A program made the translations under genes and the position numbers. Of a DNA stretch of 57,472 bases, positions 32,427-41,935 are shown one piece after another (position 1 is the stretch's first letter; every line of letters begins with the position of its first letter). This DNA is from Anaerocolumna aminovalerica. Its GTDB lineage: Bacteria; Bacillota; Clostridia; Lachnospirales; Lachnospiraceae. The stretch is from the NCBI RefSeq assembly GCF_900115365.1, contig NZ_FOWD01000029.1, positions 1 to 57,472 of the forward strand, given 5' to 3'. Below the pieces are notes generated by a model. That model searched no databases. It saw only the letters and a list, made by a program, of their open reading frames with translations, and was not told the DNA's origin.

Positions 32427-34514
32427 TCACTTCGCTCCTTTCGAAAAATCTAATGTGAACTGCGGCGCTCCGTTATCCGATACGGACAGAACAACGGTGG
32501 TATCATAGGTCTTTCCCGTTTTCACGGATCTGCACTTTTTAAGCTTCGCCCTGCCTCTGGACAAGAGCTGTTCTGCCACTTGCTTAGTCAGTTTCTTTGA
32601 AAGAGAATCGAAGAACCGGTTATCCTTCCAGAGTGCGAACTTACAATCCTTTTTCTCGCAAAAGAAGCCCTTGGACTTCTCAATGACATCAGCTCCGCAG
32701 TGAGGACATTTCCCAAGAGGCGCATATGCCGGTTTCATCAAAACCTCTGCATCCTGCACGATCTCATAGGTATCAACCAGCTCTTTTACCATGGATCCGA
32801 TCTCATCCATAAACTGATCTGCACTGTAGGATTCCTTCTCCACCTCCAGGAGCTTTTGCTCCCATTCGGCAGTCATGGACGCAGACTGAATCGCTTCCGG
32901 GATAACCGTGATCAGCATCTCGCCCTTATGTGTCGGAACCAGATACTTGGTCTTCTTATCACCTTTTCTTTCGATAAAACCGATACGGACAAGCTTCTCA
33001 ATGATACTCGCACGGGTTGCCGGAGTACCGAGACCTTTACGCTCTGCTTCATCCGGAGTCTCATCACTGCCTGCCTTTTCCATTGCTGAAAGCAGCGTAT
33101 CCTCCGTATAGGATTTCGGAGGCGTGGTCTTTCCGGCTTTCACACCAGCCTGAGCGATCTTTATCTCATCACCTTCGTGAAGAGAAGAAATGTCGCCCAC
33201 TGCAGTATCATCCGGATCATCCTTTTTCTTCTCACTGATCTTTGCCACTCCTTTCCATCCGGGATCTATCACAGACTTTCCTTTTGCCGTAAATCGCTCG
33301 CCTTCGCATTCACCCTCTAATACTGCCTCTGCATAAATACAGGAGCTTGAAACAGCCTCTAAGAGCCTTGTGGCGATAAGTCTAAGTACTTCCCTTTCTC
33401 CGTTTGGAAGTTCCGAGAGATCAGCCTTATCGACAGATGCCGTAGGGATGATCGCGTGGTGATCTGTGACCTTCTTGCTGTTGATAACACAGTGATGATC
33501 CCGTGCTTCGGTAGGCTTAAGACCACTGACCTTTTCTGCTTTTGCGATCAGATTCGGAAGCGTGGCTTCCATATCATCCGTCAGATACCGGCTGTCGGTT
33601 CTCGGGTAAGACACCAGCTTCTTTTCATACAGGGACTGGGTATAATCCAGCGTCTGCTGTGCTGTATAACCAAGTCTCTTATTTGCTTCACGCTGCAAAG
33701 AAGTCAGATCAAAAAGCGCCGGAGCCTTCTCCTGCTTTTCCTTTTTCTCCGCCTTAGTGATCGTAAGCTTTCCGGCCAACGTGCACTTAATAAGCAGTTC
33801 CTTAGCTTCTTCTCTGCCGCTGAATCGCTTGCTTCCCAGATCTCCGATATCAGTTTCCAGTATCACGGTATAAAAATCCTCCGGTCTGAATGCTCTGATC
33901 TTAGCCTCACGTGCTACAGTCAGTGCAAGTGTCGGTGTCATCACTCGGCCCACATTAAGAGTCTGACCATACAGGGAAGAAAAGAGCCTGGTGGCATTGA
34001 TGCCAACGATCCAGTCGGCACGTTCCCTGCAGAGAGCAGCTTCGTAAAGTCTGTCGTATTCCTGTCCGTCTTTGAGACCTGCAAAGCCATCTCGGATCGC
34101 TTCATCTTCCATCGAAGAGATCCAGAGCCTTTTCATGGGCTTATTGCATTTCGCCTCGTCATAGACCAAACGGAAGATGAGTTCACCTTCACGTCCTGCA
34201 TCACATGCGTTGGTTACACAGTCCACATCATCCCGGTGGAGCAGATCCTTCAAAACCTTAAACTGCTTTCTCGTAGCGGCGGTTACCTGATATTTAAATT
34301 CCTCAGGGATGATCGGAAGGTCTTCCTTCTTCCAGGTTTCATATTTACTGTCATAGGTTTCAGGTTCGGCAAGTTCGACCAAATGCCCGACGCACCAACT
34401 CACAAGATAGCCACCTCCGGAGAGGTAGCCATCCTGCTTGTTGTTACATCCAAGGACCTTAGCAATCGACTGAGCCACCGAAGGCTTCTCAGCAATCACC
34501 AGGTTATTCGCCAT
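32427..34514 (-). CDS. topB: DNA topoisomerase III, TopB
   Basis: This 695-aa type IA topoisomerase has a TOPRIM domain starting NLVIAEKPSVAQSI with the acidic DAGREGE motif, the active-site region SYPRTDSRYL (Tyr near residue 302), and a C-terminal zinc ribbon CPHCGADVIEK...CEKKDCKF. TopB homologues are standard in Tn1549-like ICEs, where they presumably resolve tangled transfer intermediates. The start at 34514 has GAGGAGGG; it overlaps the preceding small membrane-protein gene by 11 bases. Confidence 0.95.
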   Translation of the reverse strand: MANNLVIAEKPSVAQSIAKVLGCNNKQDGYLSGGGYLVSWCVGHLVELAEPETYDSKYETWKKEDLPIIPEEFKYQVTAATRKQFKVLKDLLHRDDVDCVTNACDAGREGELIFRLVYDEAKCNKPMKRLWISSMEDEAIRDGFAGLKDGQEYDRLYEAALCRERADWIVGINATRLFSSLYGQTLNVGRVMTPTLALTVAREAKIRAFRPEDFYTVILETDIGDLGSKRFSGREEAKELLIKCTLAGKLTITKAEKKEKQEKAPALFDLTSLQREANKRLGYTAQQTLDYTQSLYEKKLVSYPRTDSRYLTDDMEATLPNLIAKAEKVSGLKPTEARDHHCVINSKKVTDHHAIIPTASVDKADLSELPNGEREVLRLIATRLLEAVSSSCIYAEAVLEGECEGERFTAKGKSVIDPGWKGVAKISEKKKDDPDDTAVGDISSLHEGDEIKIAQAGVKAGKTTPPKSYTEDTLLSAMEKAGSDETPDEAERKGLGTPATRASIIEKLVRIGFIERKGDKKTKYLVPTHKGEMLITVIPEAIQSASMTAEWEQKLLEVEKESYSADQFMDEIGSMVKELVDTYEIVQDAEVLMKPAYAPLGKCPHCGADVIEKSKGFFCEKKDCKFALWKDNRFFDSLSKKLTKQVAEQLLSRGRAKLKKCRSVKTGKTYDTTVVLSVSDNGAPQFTLDFSKGAK

Positions 34515-34746
34515 TTGTGCCCTCCTCAAGCTCTCTTAAAATCCTTTCTGCGTATTCGCAGCACTTCTCATCAGACCCACAATCTTCATAGTCCAGATCC
34601 TCGTCCCAGAAGTCGTCATCCTCATCGTCGTACAGGTCAAGCTCACGGAAAGCATCTCTTTTCCTTTTGTGACAGATGATCGCAGTAACGATTCCTCCAG
34701 CAACAGCAACTCCGGCTACAATTCCAATAATCAATTTCTTACGCAT
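34504..34746 (-). CDS. Small single-pass membrane protein
   Basis: This 80-aa protein has one N-terminal membrane segment (LIIGIVAGVAVAGGIVTAII) followed by a very acidic cytoplasmic-type tail (YDDEDDDFWDEDLDYEDC). The function is unknown. It sits between the ArdC-like gene and topB, with AAGGAGGAG ahead of its ATG. Confidence 0.75.
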   Translation of the reverse strand: MRKKLIIGIVAGVAVAGGIVTAIICHKRKRDAFRELDLYDDEDDDFWDEDLDYEDCGSDEKCCEYAERILRELEEGTNGE

Positions 34747-34761
34747 ATTCTTTTCTCCTCC

Positions 34762-35997
34762 TTAAATAGCTTCCTGAAGGTCCTTCTTGGGATCCTTCTT
34801 AGGTGATTTTGTTTTCTGTGACTTTGCTTTTTCAGCCTTCAGTTTTTCTTTTACCGAAGTCTTCTTAGCGCTTTTCTCTTCCTGAGCTTTCTCAGGCTTT
34901 TCAGCCTCCGGCTGTTCCATAGTGATCTCGATCTTTTTGTCAGTCTGATAGGAACCGAAATCTACCGGAGGTTCGATCTTGATAAAGCCGATGGGCTGAC
35001 CGGCCTCCGGATTATCGAAAGGGAGCTCGTCACCGTGAGCCGCGATAAACTCCTCTACTTCCTTCACACTGTCGCGTGCCTGCAGTTTCTCATCGATCTT
35101 CACGATCATATCGGATGCAGTCTTTCGGATGGTATCCAGGGATGCCTTCAGCTCCGGTACTTCTTTATCCGCAGACCAGGTCGCAACATAGGCGAAAGAA
35201 TAATCCGAAGTATCGATGCCGTAATGCTGGCATACAACGTAAGCGACAGATTCAGCTTCCGTCTCTTTCTGATTCTTGGACTTCTTATCACCGGATGCAT
35301 CCATGGCATCCTTGGAATGAAGTGCCTGATGTGCAGCTTCATGGATCGCAGTCTTTACGGTCTGTGCCTCGCTCATTCCCTCCTGGATCGCGATTCGGTT
35401 CTCTTCCAGATGGAAGTAACCCTTTGCACCGGAAGGGATCTCCTCGAAGGTGATAGGCACGGGAACCACTTCTTTTATCGCATCAAAGAGTGCGTTATAG
35501 CCTTCCACTGATCCCGTAAGTTCTGTTGTTCCCAAAGCGGGAATCGGATCACCTTCCGTCTGACTCACATCAAAAGTGCTGACAGGCTTAAAGGCATTTA
35601 CCGTGATCTCCACGGTTTCCTTTACAGGCTCACCATCCTTATCAAGGATCGGTTTTCCGGAAGGATCTGTCTTATCCTGCTCTTTCTGCATTTTGTAAGG
35701 TGACGGAGCCAGGATACGGATTCCCTTCTCACCTTTTCTCACAAAACGGTTCATGTCCTTCCATCCGGTGAACGACTGACACATGGTAGCGTCAGGTTTC
35801 TGCAGCATGATCAGGATCTGATTGTTCACGGAATACCTGGGGAGCTTCGCACAGAAGTTCAGATAATCCCTATAACCATCGGATGTGAAAATGTCCTTAA
35901 CTCCCTTTTCCAATTTTGTAGTGATCTCATCCATCTCTGCCTTACAAGCTTCCGCTGCAGCCTTGGGATCAAATTTGCTCTTATCGAAATCTGCCAT
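34762..35997 (-). CDS. ArdC-like protein with zincin motif
   Basis: This 411-aa protein has an ArdC-type N-terminal ssDNA-binding domain (YSVNNQILIMLQKP, FTGWKDMNRFVRKGEKGIRI) and a metallopeptidase-like domain with HEAAH near residue 215 (TAIHEAAHQALH). A lysine-rich tail follows. ArdC proteins coat the incoming strand and protect it from restriction in the recipient. On an element that itself carries BREX, this gene would help entry into other defended hosts. It follows the 48-aa gene closely with AGGAGGG. Confidence 0.85.
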   Translation of the reverse strand: MADFDKSKFDPKAAAEACKAEMDEITTKLEKGVKDIFTSDGYRDYLNFCAKLPRYSVNNQILIMLQKPDATMCQSFTGWKDMNRFVRKGEKGIRILAPSPYKMQKEQDKTDPSGKPILDKDGEPVKETVEITVNAFKPVSTFDVSQTEGDPIPALGTTELTGSVEGYNALFDAIKEVVPVPITFEEIPSGAKGYFHLEENRIAIQEGMSEAQTVKTAIHEAAHQALHSKDAMDASGDKKSKNQKETEAESVAYVVCQHYGIDTSDYSFAYVATWSADKEVPELKASLDTIRKTASDMIVKIDEKLQARDSVKEVEEFIAAHGDELPFDNPEAGQPIGFIKIEPPVDFGSYQTDKKIEITMEQPEAEKPEKAQEEKSAKKTSVKEKLKAEKAKSQKTKSPKKDPKKDLQEAI

Positions 35998-35998
35998 A

Positions 35999-36145
35999 TT
36001 ACTTGCCCTCCTTTTCAGGTTTCCTGTTTACGGTCTTTGCCTTCTCCTTCATCTGAGAAAGTCTGTCCTTAACAGAAAGAGCAGGCTTCTCAGCCTGCCC
36101 CTTCATCGCATTTACATATCCTTCAAAACGTGATCTTCGTGCCAT
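35999..36145 (-). CDS. Small basic hypothetical protein
   Basis: This 48-aa protein begins MARRSRFEGYVNAMKG and ends KPEKEGK; it is strongly basic and has no membrane segment. Its ATG shares a base with the stop of the DUF4366 gene (TAATG), and it is followed immediately by the ArdC-like gene. Genes of this size are common at this position in related ICEs. Function unknown. Confidence 0.6.
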   Translation of the reverse strand: MARRSRFEGYVNAMKGQAEKPALSVKDRLSQMKEKAKTVNRKPEKEGK

Positions 36146-37011
36146 TATTCCTCATCCTCCTCTTCATCGTTAGGCTCCTCATCATCAAGATCGATGATCT
36201 CGGAATCTTCAGCTTTTTCATCCTCACTTATGATGTCATCCACCTCATCGGCAAGACCGTCGAGCAGGTAATCATCCTCATCCTCGTTGTAATCCGCATC
36301 GGGATCCGGACCGTTATCCACCTTAGGCTTTTTGTTCTTAACCTTCGTGAAGTAGAAGTATCCGCCTGCACCGCCAAGAGCCAAGATCAGCACGATAACT
36401 AACGCACCTGAGCTCTTCTTTTTCACGGGTTCCTCAGGCTCTTCCTCAGCCTCAGGTTCCTCGGTGGGAGTGGGCTCCTCAGTAACTGTGGGTTCCGTCT
36501 CCTTAGCCTCCTTCTGTGCGATATAATCGTTTACCGCATCCTCATCCATAAGTGCCAGGAGGTCTGCCTCATCAACCATATTCAGGAAATGAACAGTCTC
36601 TGTTCCGTTATCATCCCGGTCTATGATGATGTAAAAGTAATTACCTGCCTTGGTGACAACGGTTATGAACTGCTTTCCTGCCTGACTGGGAGCACCGTAA
36701 TCATCCACAAGTGTCATGTTCCCATCGGGAGTGAGAGGTCCCCACTCTTCCTCAGGCTCCTCTTCTGTTTCAGGTGTCTCCTCCGCAGGAGCTTCGGGAT
36801 CCTCCGTCTCCTCATCGCCACAGCAAAGAGTGTGGTCGATCTTGCAGAGCTCACAGTCGGGATTGATACAATCCTCTGTGCACTTATGCTCGCAGGTACA
36901 TTCATATCCACCGGCATGTGCCATGATGGGAGTCGTCCCAAATAAAAAAGCTGCAACAATTGCTGCAGCTGAGATCAATCTGATCTGTATTTTGTTTTTA
37001 ATTCTCTTCAT
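36145..37011 (-). CDS. DUF4366 surface protein (CD1107 type)
   Basis: This 288-aa secreted or anchored protein has an N-terminal signal peptide (IQIRLISAAAIVAAFLFG, then PIMAHAGG), a cysteine-rich segment with CTCEHKCTEDC and CELC, a glutamate/proline-rich linker, a C-terminal membrane helix (ALVIVLILALGGAGGYFYF) and a long acidic tail. This is the DUF4366 layout found in the transfer region of clostridial ICEs, probably part of the cell-wall-spanning channel. The ATG at 37011 has CGGAGG nine bases ahead. It overlaps the DUF4315 gene by 14 bases. Confidence 0.88.
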   Translation of the reverse strand: MKRIKNKIQIRLISAAAIVAAFLFGTTPIMAHAGGYECTCEHKCTEDCINPDCELCKIDHTLCCGDEETEDPEAPAEETPETEEEPEEEWGPLTPDGNMTLVDDYGAPSQAGKQFITVVTKAGNYFYIIIDRDDNGTETVHFLNMVDEADLLALMDEDAVNDYIAQKEAKETEPTVTEEPTPTEEPEAEEEPEEPVKKKSSGALVIVLILALGGAGGYFYFTKVKNKKPKVDNGPDPDADYNEDEDDYLLDGLADEVDDIISEDEKAEDSEIIDLDDEEPNDEEEDEE

Positions 37012-37315
37012 CTTCGAAATCCTCCGTTTCGTCTTCGTTTTCAGTTTCATCATCAGTGGCATAAGTACTTCTGTCGGATTTTTCGACAAAAGCATTCCCA
37101 CTGCCTGCCGCACCAAGCTTCCCGCTAGTAGCGAGCTTTAAGAACTCAGCCAGCTGTTCGGGCTTCAGCTTCAGTGCACCGACATCAGCCAGGATCTGTT
37201 CATCCTCAGCTTTTTCAAGCTTTTCCTGTGCAATCCTAAGCTTTGCCTTATCATCTTCGATTTTCTGCTCCCAGCGCCTTACCTCTGTGCGGAGCTTATC
37301 AAGTTTTTCGTACAT
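36998..37315 (-). CDS. DUF4315 protein
   Basis: This 105-aa protein has the DUF4315 pattern: an N-terminal coiled coil (LRTEVRRWEQKIEDDKAKL) followed by LKPEQLAEFLKLATSG and an acidic tail. It is a standard member of Tn1549-like transfer operons, with unknown role. It lies 9 bases after the NlpC/P60 gene with AAGGAGG. Confidence 0.88.
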   Translation of the reverse strand: MYEKLDKLRTEVRRWEQKIEDDKAKLRIAQEKLEKAEDEQILADVGALKLKPEQLAEFLKLATSGKLGAAGSGNAFVEKSDRSTYATDDETENEDETEDFEDEEN

Positions 37316-37324
37316 AAGTCCTCC

Positions 37325-39055
37325 TTATCTGATTCTTCCGTAGCAGTAAAAATGCTGCCGCCAATAGTTACTGTCATAGCTTGCGTACTGGATCGGATTG
37401 CCGCAATGGATCATGATCTTATTTGCCGGATCGACTACGATCCCCACATGGCTTGCACCGGATGTATCATAAGTTCCCTGGAAGAAGATCAGGTCTCCGG
37501 GCTTTACATCGCTTGTGTTTACCCTTGCGGTCGTATTCTTCCATCCGTTAGCAGTGAGTCTTCCATAGTTCCATCCGTTCCCGCAATTATTGATCACATA
37601 GCTTACAAAGCCAGAGCAATCAAAGCTGGTTGACGGACTGCTTCCTCCCCACACATACGGATATCCGAGATACCTTTCCGCTTCATTCAGCATATTTGCA
37701 AACTGCTGATCCGTAAGATACTCTGCAGGGACATCATAGTCCTGGTATTCTTCAGACACACCCGGATTTGCATATGGATTGTCACCGAAGATATCCGGTT
37801 TGTTTCCTCGCATCTCCAGGATCACTGCGTATCTTTGCAGCTGTTCCTCGGTAAGTCCCAGTGCGTTAATTGCAGCCTGTATGCCGTTATTGGTGAGCTT
37901 CGTCTTCAGGATGTAATAGTCATACTCGACTTCCACTTCGTAGGTGTATTCTTCCGTAGTGGTCGTACCGTCTGCATGATGGATCGTCCTCGTTCCCGTT
38001 CTTTCCTCCGTCCGGGTCCTGGTCTCCACAACCTGTGTAAGAGTCAGCGTATACTGATAATCTTTGATGGTCTGCAGCATCGACTGAACTTCACTCTCTG
38101 TATAATCTTCGTACAGGACAGTAAGAAGCGCTGCCAGCTCAAAAGGATTATGAGCGATCTCACTCAGGTCATATTGATATTCGTCATACCCCGGATGATC
38201 TGCCTCGATCCTGTTCACGGTATTCTGAAGCTCCGTTTCCAGTGAAACATAATCGCCTTCAACCGCTACGATGTCTGCATCCTGTGCAGTAAAGCTTGTC
38301 GCCAAGATCGAATTGCCTCCACCGCCAGCCATAAGTGAACATGAACTGAGCGAACCGGAAATGACCAAAACGATGATCAGTACCGCACCGGCAATCAGGA
38401 ATCCAAGAGGATGCTCCTCTATGAATTCAGTTACAGCCTCGGCAAGTCTGCCTGCCATATCCTCCGCTTTATCAACGAACCGCTTCATAAATCCGCCGGA
38501 TGCATTTGCGGTTTCCCTGGCGCGTTCCTTAAAGGCCTGCTTCTGTATCTCCTTTTTCATGAGATTCTTCTGTGCCTGATGTTTTGCTGCATCACCCTCG
38601 GCAACTGTCGCATTTTTTGCGCCGGTTCCTCCTTGCGTCTCGCCATGCTTCGAACGATGGAGCTTTACGCTGTAACCATTGGCATCTGTCCCTTTCCCGC
38701 CTTTCTTTTTGATGCTGTAGATACCGGCTTCGGCCACCTGGCCTCCTGCATTTATTGCATCTCCACCGGCATTCTGATCTTCGTTTGCTTCATTCAGCTG
38801 ATGCCTGATCTCGCTTGTAACAGCAATATTCTTTCTCGCAGCCTTTCTACCCTGCTTATGTATTTTTGCTGTCTTTTTGATCTCAAGCTTTGTTTCAGCA
38901 GTATCCGCTTTCCCGGTACGAAGCCTTTTACGCATGGCCGCCGCACGGGAAGTCTCGTTCTTGAGCTTCCCGGCATGTGACCTGTTCTTTGTCTGGTTTT
39001 CGGGTTCTACGCGCCGTTTGGCGCCCTTATCCCTGGTGTAAATCCCTTCATTCAT
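37325..39055 (-). CDS. NlpC/P60 peptidoglycan hydrolase (CD1108 type, VirB1-like)
   Basis: This 576-aa protein has a basic N-terminal region of about 210 residues, one membrane segment (LGFLIAGAVLIIVLVISG, about 213-230), and a C-terminal NlpC/P60 domain. The catalytic Cys lies in TSFDCSGFVSYV and the His in GASHVGIVVD. It would open the cell wall for the conjugation channel, with the enzyme domain outside. The start has only a weak AAGGA site. It lies 14 bases after the VirB4 gene. Confidence 0.92.
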   Translation of the reverse strand: MNEGIYTRDKGAKRRVEPENQTKNRSHAGKLKNETSRAAAMRKRLRTGKADTAETKLEIKKTAKIHKQGRKAARKNIAVTSEIRHQLNEANEDQNAGGDAINAGGQVAEAGIYSIKKKGGKGTDANGYSVKLHRSKHGETQGGTGAKNATVAEGDAAKHQAQKNLMKKEIQKQAFKERARETANASGGFMKRFVDKAEDMAGRLAEAVTEFIEEHPLGFLIAGAVLIIVLVISGSLSSCSLMAGGGGNSILATSFTAQDADIVAVEGDYVSLETELQNTVNRIEADHPGYDEYQYDLSEIAHNPFELAALLTVLYEDYTESEVQSMLQTIKDYQYTLTLTQVVETRTRTEERTGTRTIHHADGTTTTEEYTYEVEVEYDYYILKTKLTNNGIQAAINALGLTEEQLQRYAVILEMRGNKPDIFGDNPYANPGVSEEYQDYDVPAEYLTDQQFANMLNEAERYLGYPYVWGGSSPSTSFDCSGFVSYVINNCGNGWNYGRLTANGWKNTTARVNTSDVKPGDLIFFQGTYDTSGASHVGIVVDPANKIMIHCGNPIQYASYDSNYWRQHFYCYGRIR

Positions 39056-39069
39056 TTATCCATATCCTT

Positions 39070-41508
39070 TCATGCCTTAGCCTCTTCCTTCGCCTCAGTG
39101 ATCTCGGAAAGCTTCGTGGTCATGATGCGGTAGAGCTCGATATCCGTAGGGAATCTGTCTACAAAAGGAAGTATTACATTGCCGTAAAAAATAAGCCCTT
39201 CACCGGCTCCGCTGTGAGTAACATACGAAAGCTGATGAGGACTGATATTGAGCTGCTTTGCAAGGATCTGTCTGTCGCCGACCGCCTGATTCAGCATGTA
39301 GATGAAATCGGAGTTCTCAAAGATATTCTCGACTTCCTTCGATGCCAGAAGGTCTTTAACGTTCTGCGTGATACCGGTAGGAATACCGCCCCACTTTCTG
39401 AAGCGCTTCCAGATCTCAACCGTATAGGCTGCTGTCTGATCTTCACGAAGAAGAATCTGCATCTCATCCATGTAGTAACGGGTCGATCTGCCCTGAGCGC
39501 GGTTCTGTGTCACTCTGCCCCACACCTGATCCTGTACGACCAGCATTCCGATCTTCTTAAGCTGCTTACCAAGTTCCTTTATGTCATAGCACACAAGTCT
39601 GTTGGTGATATCTACGTTGGTCCTGTGATTAAACACATTCAGCGAACCGCTTACATAGATTTCAAGAGCAGTTGCCACATGCCTTGCTTCCGGCTCATCC
39701 TGCTTAAGGAGTGCATTGTACAGATCCTCCAAAAGAGGCATCTTCTCAGGTTTCGGATCTTCAAAATATTTCTGATAGATCTGATGGATACAACGGTCAA
39801 TGACTGTCTTTTCAACCGGCTGTAAGCCTTCTTTTCCGCCTACGATAAGCTCGCAAAGGGACAGGATGAAATCTGCCTTAAGAGCTATCGGGTTATCATC
39901 ATCCGAATAGTTCATATTGATATCCATCGGGTTGATATACTGCGTACTGGTCGGTGCGATCTTGATGACCTGACCGCCAAACCTTTCAACCAGCGGTGAA
40001 TACTCTGCCTCGGGATCCGAGATGATCACATCGTCATCCGTTACCAGGAATGCATTTGCAATCTCCCTTTTCGCAGCAAAGGATTTACCGGAACCGGGAG
40101 TACCGAGGATCAGGCCGTTCGGGTTCTTAAGGAGCTTCCTGTCCACCATGATCAGGTTATTGGAAAGCGCATTCAGTCCGTAATAGAGACTCTCATCTCC
40201 TGACTGGAAAAGTTCCTGAGTTGTAAACGGAACAAAGATCGCCGTGCTGGAAGTCGTCATGCCTCTATGAATCTCAATAAGGTTCTGAGCAAGCGGCAAG
40301 GAACTCATGAGTCCCTGTTCCTGCTGAAAATCCAGACGAACCAGGTTGCAGTTATGCTTCTGCGCTATGGACTTTGCCTGGAATACATTGTTCTCAAGCT
40401 CCTGCTCCGTTCTTCCGGTATTCATGATGAGAAATGTAAGCAAGAACATTCTCTCATTCTGGCTCTGCAGCTCCTTAAGGAGTGCCTTGGCATCCTTACC
40501 GAAAGTCGCCAGATCCGAAGGAATGATATCCATATCGTATCCGGCCCGGACTGCCTTCTTCTGTTCCTCGATCTTGCTACGGTCAAGCTCCGTGATGGTA
40601 TGCTTTACGGTTTTGATGGCCTCATTCTGATCCACCGACTGTATATGCATGGTCACGATCTGACTGGATTCCATATTGAGGAAATCCGCCAGCATTCTGT
40701 CGCTGATATCCGATGCGTCGATGGACAAAAAACTCATTGCCCCATAAAGGCTTCCCATCGTAAATCTCTTTCCCGTAGGAAACGAAAAGCTGCTGGGAGC
40801 GATAAAATCCTTTACGGAAAGACCGGTACCGAGAAGATACTTCCAATCGAAATGGAACCTCTCCTTGTCTCCCATATGAAACTGCTGATGCATGAGCGCC
40901 AGTCTCTCTTTTCCGTTCAGGACTCTCGCCTGCACACCAAGACGCTTAAAGTTATTTAATATGTCTGTCTCGATGTGGATGATCCTGGGCTTTGCAGCCT
41001 TAATGGAATCCGCATGGATACCGAAGGTCAGATACTTGGTCTTTGTCAGACCATTATTTCCTGCCTCCATCTGATGAAAGAGCATGGAACTGTATTCGTC
41101 TCTGACTCCGTTGTACTCATCCTTTTTGTGCGGGATGGCGATCCCGGTCCTGAAATCCTCCACATCCGTTGCCATGTTCATAAAGCTCAGTTCAAAGTGC
41201 ACCGAGCTGTCAAAAAAGTTAAGGAATGCACACCATTCCTCAAAGATCTCTGTCTTATCCTCCTGCAGAGCAAGCTGATAGTTGATATCCTGGAACTGGA
41301 TCGTCTTCGTGTAATAATCCGACCCTATCCTGCAGATACCGTCCTGAAACATTCTGTCGAAGGGAATCGACTGCTGTGCTGTTCTGGGAATGCCGTCATC
41401 ATTCTCAGCTCTTTTGATGATCTCACGGATCTCCTTCTGATCAGCTCTGCTTAAATGCGCAGGCATTTTGATCTCTCTTTTTTCCTGCTTCTTAAAAATC
41501 GAAAACAT
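39070..41508 (-). CDS. VirB4/TraE-like conjugation ATPase
   Basis: This 812-aa protein is the VirB4-family motor of the type IV secretion channel. Walker A GTPGSGKS lies near residue 468 and a Walker B-like YYMDEMQILL near 670. The N-terminal half carries the family binding domain. It overlaps the PrgI gene by 17 bases and has AAAGGAGGAG ahead of its ATG. Confidence 0.95.
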   Translation of the reverse strand: MFSIFKKQEKREIKMPAHLSRADQKEIREIIKRAENDDGIPRTAQQSIPFDRMFQDGICRIGSDYYTKTIQFQDINYQLALQEDKTEIFEEWCAFLNFFDSSVHFELSFMNMATDVEDFRTGIAIPHKKDEYNGVRDEYSSMLFHQMEAGNNGLTKTKYLTFGIHADSIKAAKPRIIHIETDILNNFKRLGVQARVLNGKERLALMHQQFHMGDKERFHFDWKYLLGTGLSVKDFIAPSSFSFPTGKRFTMGSLYGAMSFLSIDASDISDRMLADFLNMESSQIVTMHIQSVDQNEAIKTVKHTITELDRSKIEEQKKAVRAGYDMDIIPSDLATFGKDAKALLKELQSQNERMFLLTFLIMNTGRTEQELENNVFQAKSIAQKHNCNLVRLDFQQEQGLMSSLPLAQNLIEIHRGMTTSSTAIFVPFTTQELFQSGDESLYYGLNALSNNLIMVDRKLLKNPNGLILGTPGSGKSFAAKREIANAFLVTDDDVIISDPEAEYSPLVERFGGQVIKIAPTSTQYINPMDINMNYSDDDNPIALKADFILSLCELIVGGKEGLQPVEKTVIDRCIHQIYQKYFEDPKPEKMPLLEDLYNALLKQDEPEARHVATALEIYVSGSLNVFNHRTNVDITNRLVCYDIKELGKQLKKIGMLVVQDQVWGRVTQNRAQGRSTRYYMDEMQILLREDQTAAYTVEIWKRFRKWGGIPTGITQNVKDLLASKEVENIFENSDFIYMLNQAVGDRQILAKQLNISPHQLSYVTHSGAGEGLIFYGNVILPFVDRFPTDIELYRIMTTKLSEITEAKEEAKA

Positions 41509-41917
41509 CGTCTCCTCCTTTCTTTTTCTCCGGTCTCATTGCCTCGCTGTACATGATGATCTCCATGATCTCCTGATCTGCTTCCTCAAATCGTTTCAGC
41601 GCTGCATATTTGTTGTCTGTCTTATAAGGCCTTTCCTTGGGCCTCACAAAAGTCGCCTCGATCAAATGTCGTAAGATGACTTCCAGATGCTGTCCGTTCT
41701 TCTCATACATTGCCAGGAAAAAGAATGGCATCATGATGACCATCATTCCTATAGCTGCCGTACTTGTAGAAGCTATCTGCTTTATCAAAAAGAATGACGG
41801 CACCCCGATGAGTGCCGCCACTGAGAAGCAGATCAGCTGTCTTTTTGTCAGATTGAACATCACCTTACTCTTCACCTTCGTAAGATCACGAGGCACCGAA
41901 ATGTATGATGCTGCCAT
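41492..41917 (-). CDS. PrgI-family membrane protein (VirB3-like)
   Basis: This 141-aa protein has two closely spaced membrane segments (QLICFSVAALIGVPSFFLI and AIGMMVIMMPFFFLAMY) and the family end YPKERPY-like KERPYKTDN. PrgI proteins take the VirB3 position next to VirB4 in Gram-positive channels. The gene directly precedes and overlaps the VirB4 gene. Confidence 0.9.
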   Translation of the reverse strand: MAASYISVPRDLTKVKSKVMFNLTKRQLICFSVAALIGVPSFFLIKQIASTSTAAIGMMVIMMPFFFLAMYEKNGQHLEVILRHLIEATFVRPKERPYKTDNKYAALKRFEEADQEIMEIIMYSEAMRPEKKKGGDDVFDF

Positions 41918-41935
41918 ATTGTTAGTTCCTTTCTT

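Noticed and set aside
33456-34679. 407-codon plus-strand open frame opposite topB
   Set aside because: It is antisense to a clear TopB and shows no family pattern; it results from codon bias of the real gene.
38977-39825. 282-codon plus-strand open frame opposite the VirB4 gene
   Set aside because: Antisense shadow without start signals or domains.
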